Source of the DNA: Chrysogorgia sp. JL179-B06
Taxonomy: Eukaryota > Cnidaria > Anthozoa > Scleralcyonacea > Chrysogorgiidae
DNA: 64,000 nucleotides
Reading direction: 5' to 3'
Assembly (NCBI GenBank): GCA_035772405.1
Contig: JAYKKM010000439.1
Location: 9,774,501 to 9,838,500, forward strand
Shown here: positions 63,650 to 64,000 of the stretch, piece after piece
Layout of the letters: the number at the start of each line of letters is the position of its first letter
How positions within the stretch are numbered: position 1 is the stretch's first letter
Translations under genes and position numbers: made by a program
Notes under the pieces: model-generated
The model's input: the letters and a program-made list of their open reading frames with translations, nothing else
The model's database searches: none
Told to the model about the DNA's origin: nothing

Positions 63650-64000
63650 TATTAAAGTCCTATCCGAGGTTTGGGGATTTTACATATTTGTTTACATATT
63701 TGTGATCCTTGGAATCTCTTGGGAAGAATTGTAAAAATCTTGTTGCGCAAAAATTTCATCTTCATACCTTTTACTATTCACAGTGATTTACTATTCACAG
63801 GAAATGATGTCAAAGCAGGGACACTAAAAAACATTGCACATTGATTCATCAGTGAAATCCAATGAAAGTTTTGGAATTGAGCGAATTTTGTCTAAACAGG
63901 TGTGTTTAAATTTAAGAGCCAAACCTTCTTTGTATTTCACGGTTGAATTAGTGTGCAATGACTTCGCGTGTCCCTGCTTTGACATCATTTCCTGTGAACA
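63650..64000. mobile_element. TTAA fold-back MITE, copy 4, cut by window end
   Basis: Starts TTAAAGTCCTATCCGAGG and repeats the left arm and centre of copy 3 (TTTGGGGATTTTACATAT, CTATTCACAGGAAATGATGT). The right arm is outside the window. Confidence 0.78.

Overview
The window is eukaryotic, intron-rich, AT-rich and very repeat-dense. It most likely comes from an early-branching animal, probably a cnidarian. The reasons are animal gene families split by GT-AG introns, an F-type lectin / Ig / uromodulin-like D8C / PAN protein of a kind common in Cnidaria, and abundant Penelope, non-LTR and hAT elements, tRNA-derived SINEs and fold-back MITEs. The species cannot be fixed from the sequence.

Two real genes were found, both on the + strand. 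Gene 1 (before 17 to 11510) is the 3' part of a multidomain, probably secreted or cell-surface protein. Its six visible exons are 17-259, 4648-4836, 5557-5808, 10136-10278, 10867-11092 and 11218-11510. They join in phase and encode an F-type lectin (F5/8C-like) domain, an Ig domain, a D8C domain and a C-terminal PAN/Apple-like domain. Gene 2 (20445-62573) is an apparently complete ortholog of SSX2IP/ADIP/Msd1, a coiled-coil centrosome and adherens-junction protein. It has thirteen coding exons that join in phase to 479 codons plus a stop, spread over 42 kb.

Almost everything else is intronic or intergenic repeat. From left to right: a fold-back element holding a hAT MITE (0.46-2.16 kb); microsatellites at 3.8-4.4 kb; a non-LTR fragment split by a TTAA MITE (5.86-6.75 kb); (TA)n and a tRNA-Ala-like sequence (7.2-7.7 kb); a Penelope-like GIY-YIG tail split by a hAT MITE (8.4-10 kb); a 4.1 kb array of a ~32-bp minisatellite (14.1-18.2 kb); an inverted-repeat element holding a second copy of the first hAT MITE (18.5-20.2 kb). 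Inside the SSX2IP introns lie a GC-richer block with an 88-bp tandem repeat (21.5-24.3 kb), a decayed hAT-like transposase on the - strand (24.8-26.1 kb), a decayed transposon with a Ulp1-like protease on the + strand (26.8-28.7 kb), a 20-21-bp minisatellite (33.1-35.4 kb), many TTAA and other fold-back MITEs, a decayed RT fragment (43.4-45.1 kb), SINEs (41.8, 49.4, 51.2 kb) and a ~155-bp higher-order repeat (60.3-62.3 kb) ending about 100 bp before the last exon.

Most long open frames in the window are reading-frame artefacts of tandem repeats and are not genes. No obviously new molecular system is visible. The most interesting points are the two well-resolved gene models, the nested transposon insertions with intact target-site duplications, hammerhead-like motifs near Penelope-type 3' ends, and the large structured minisatellites.
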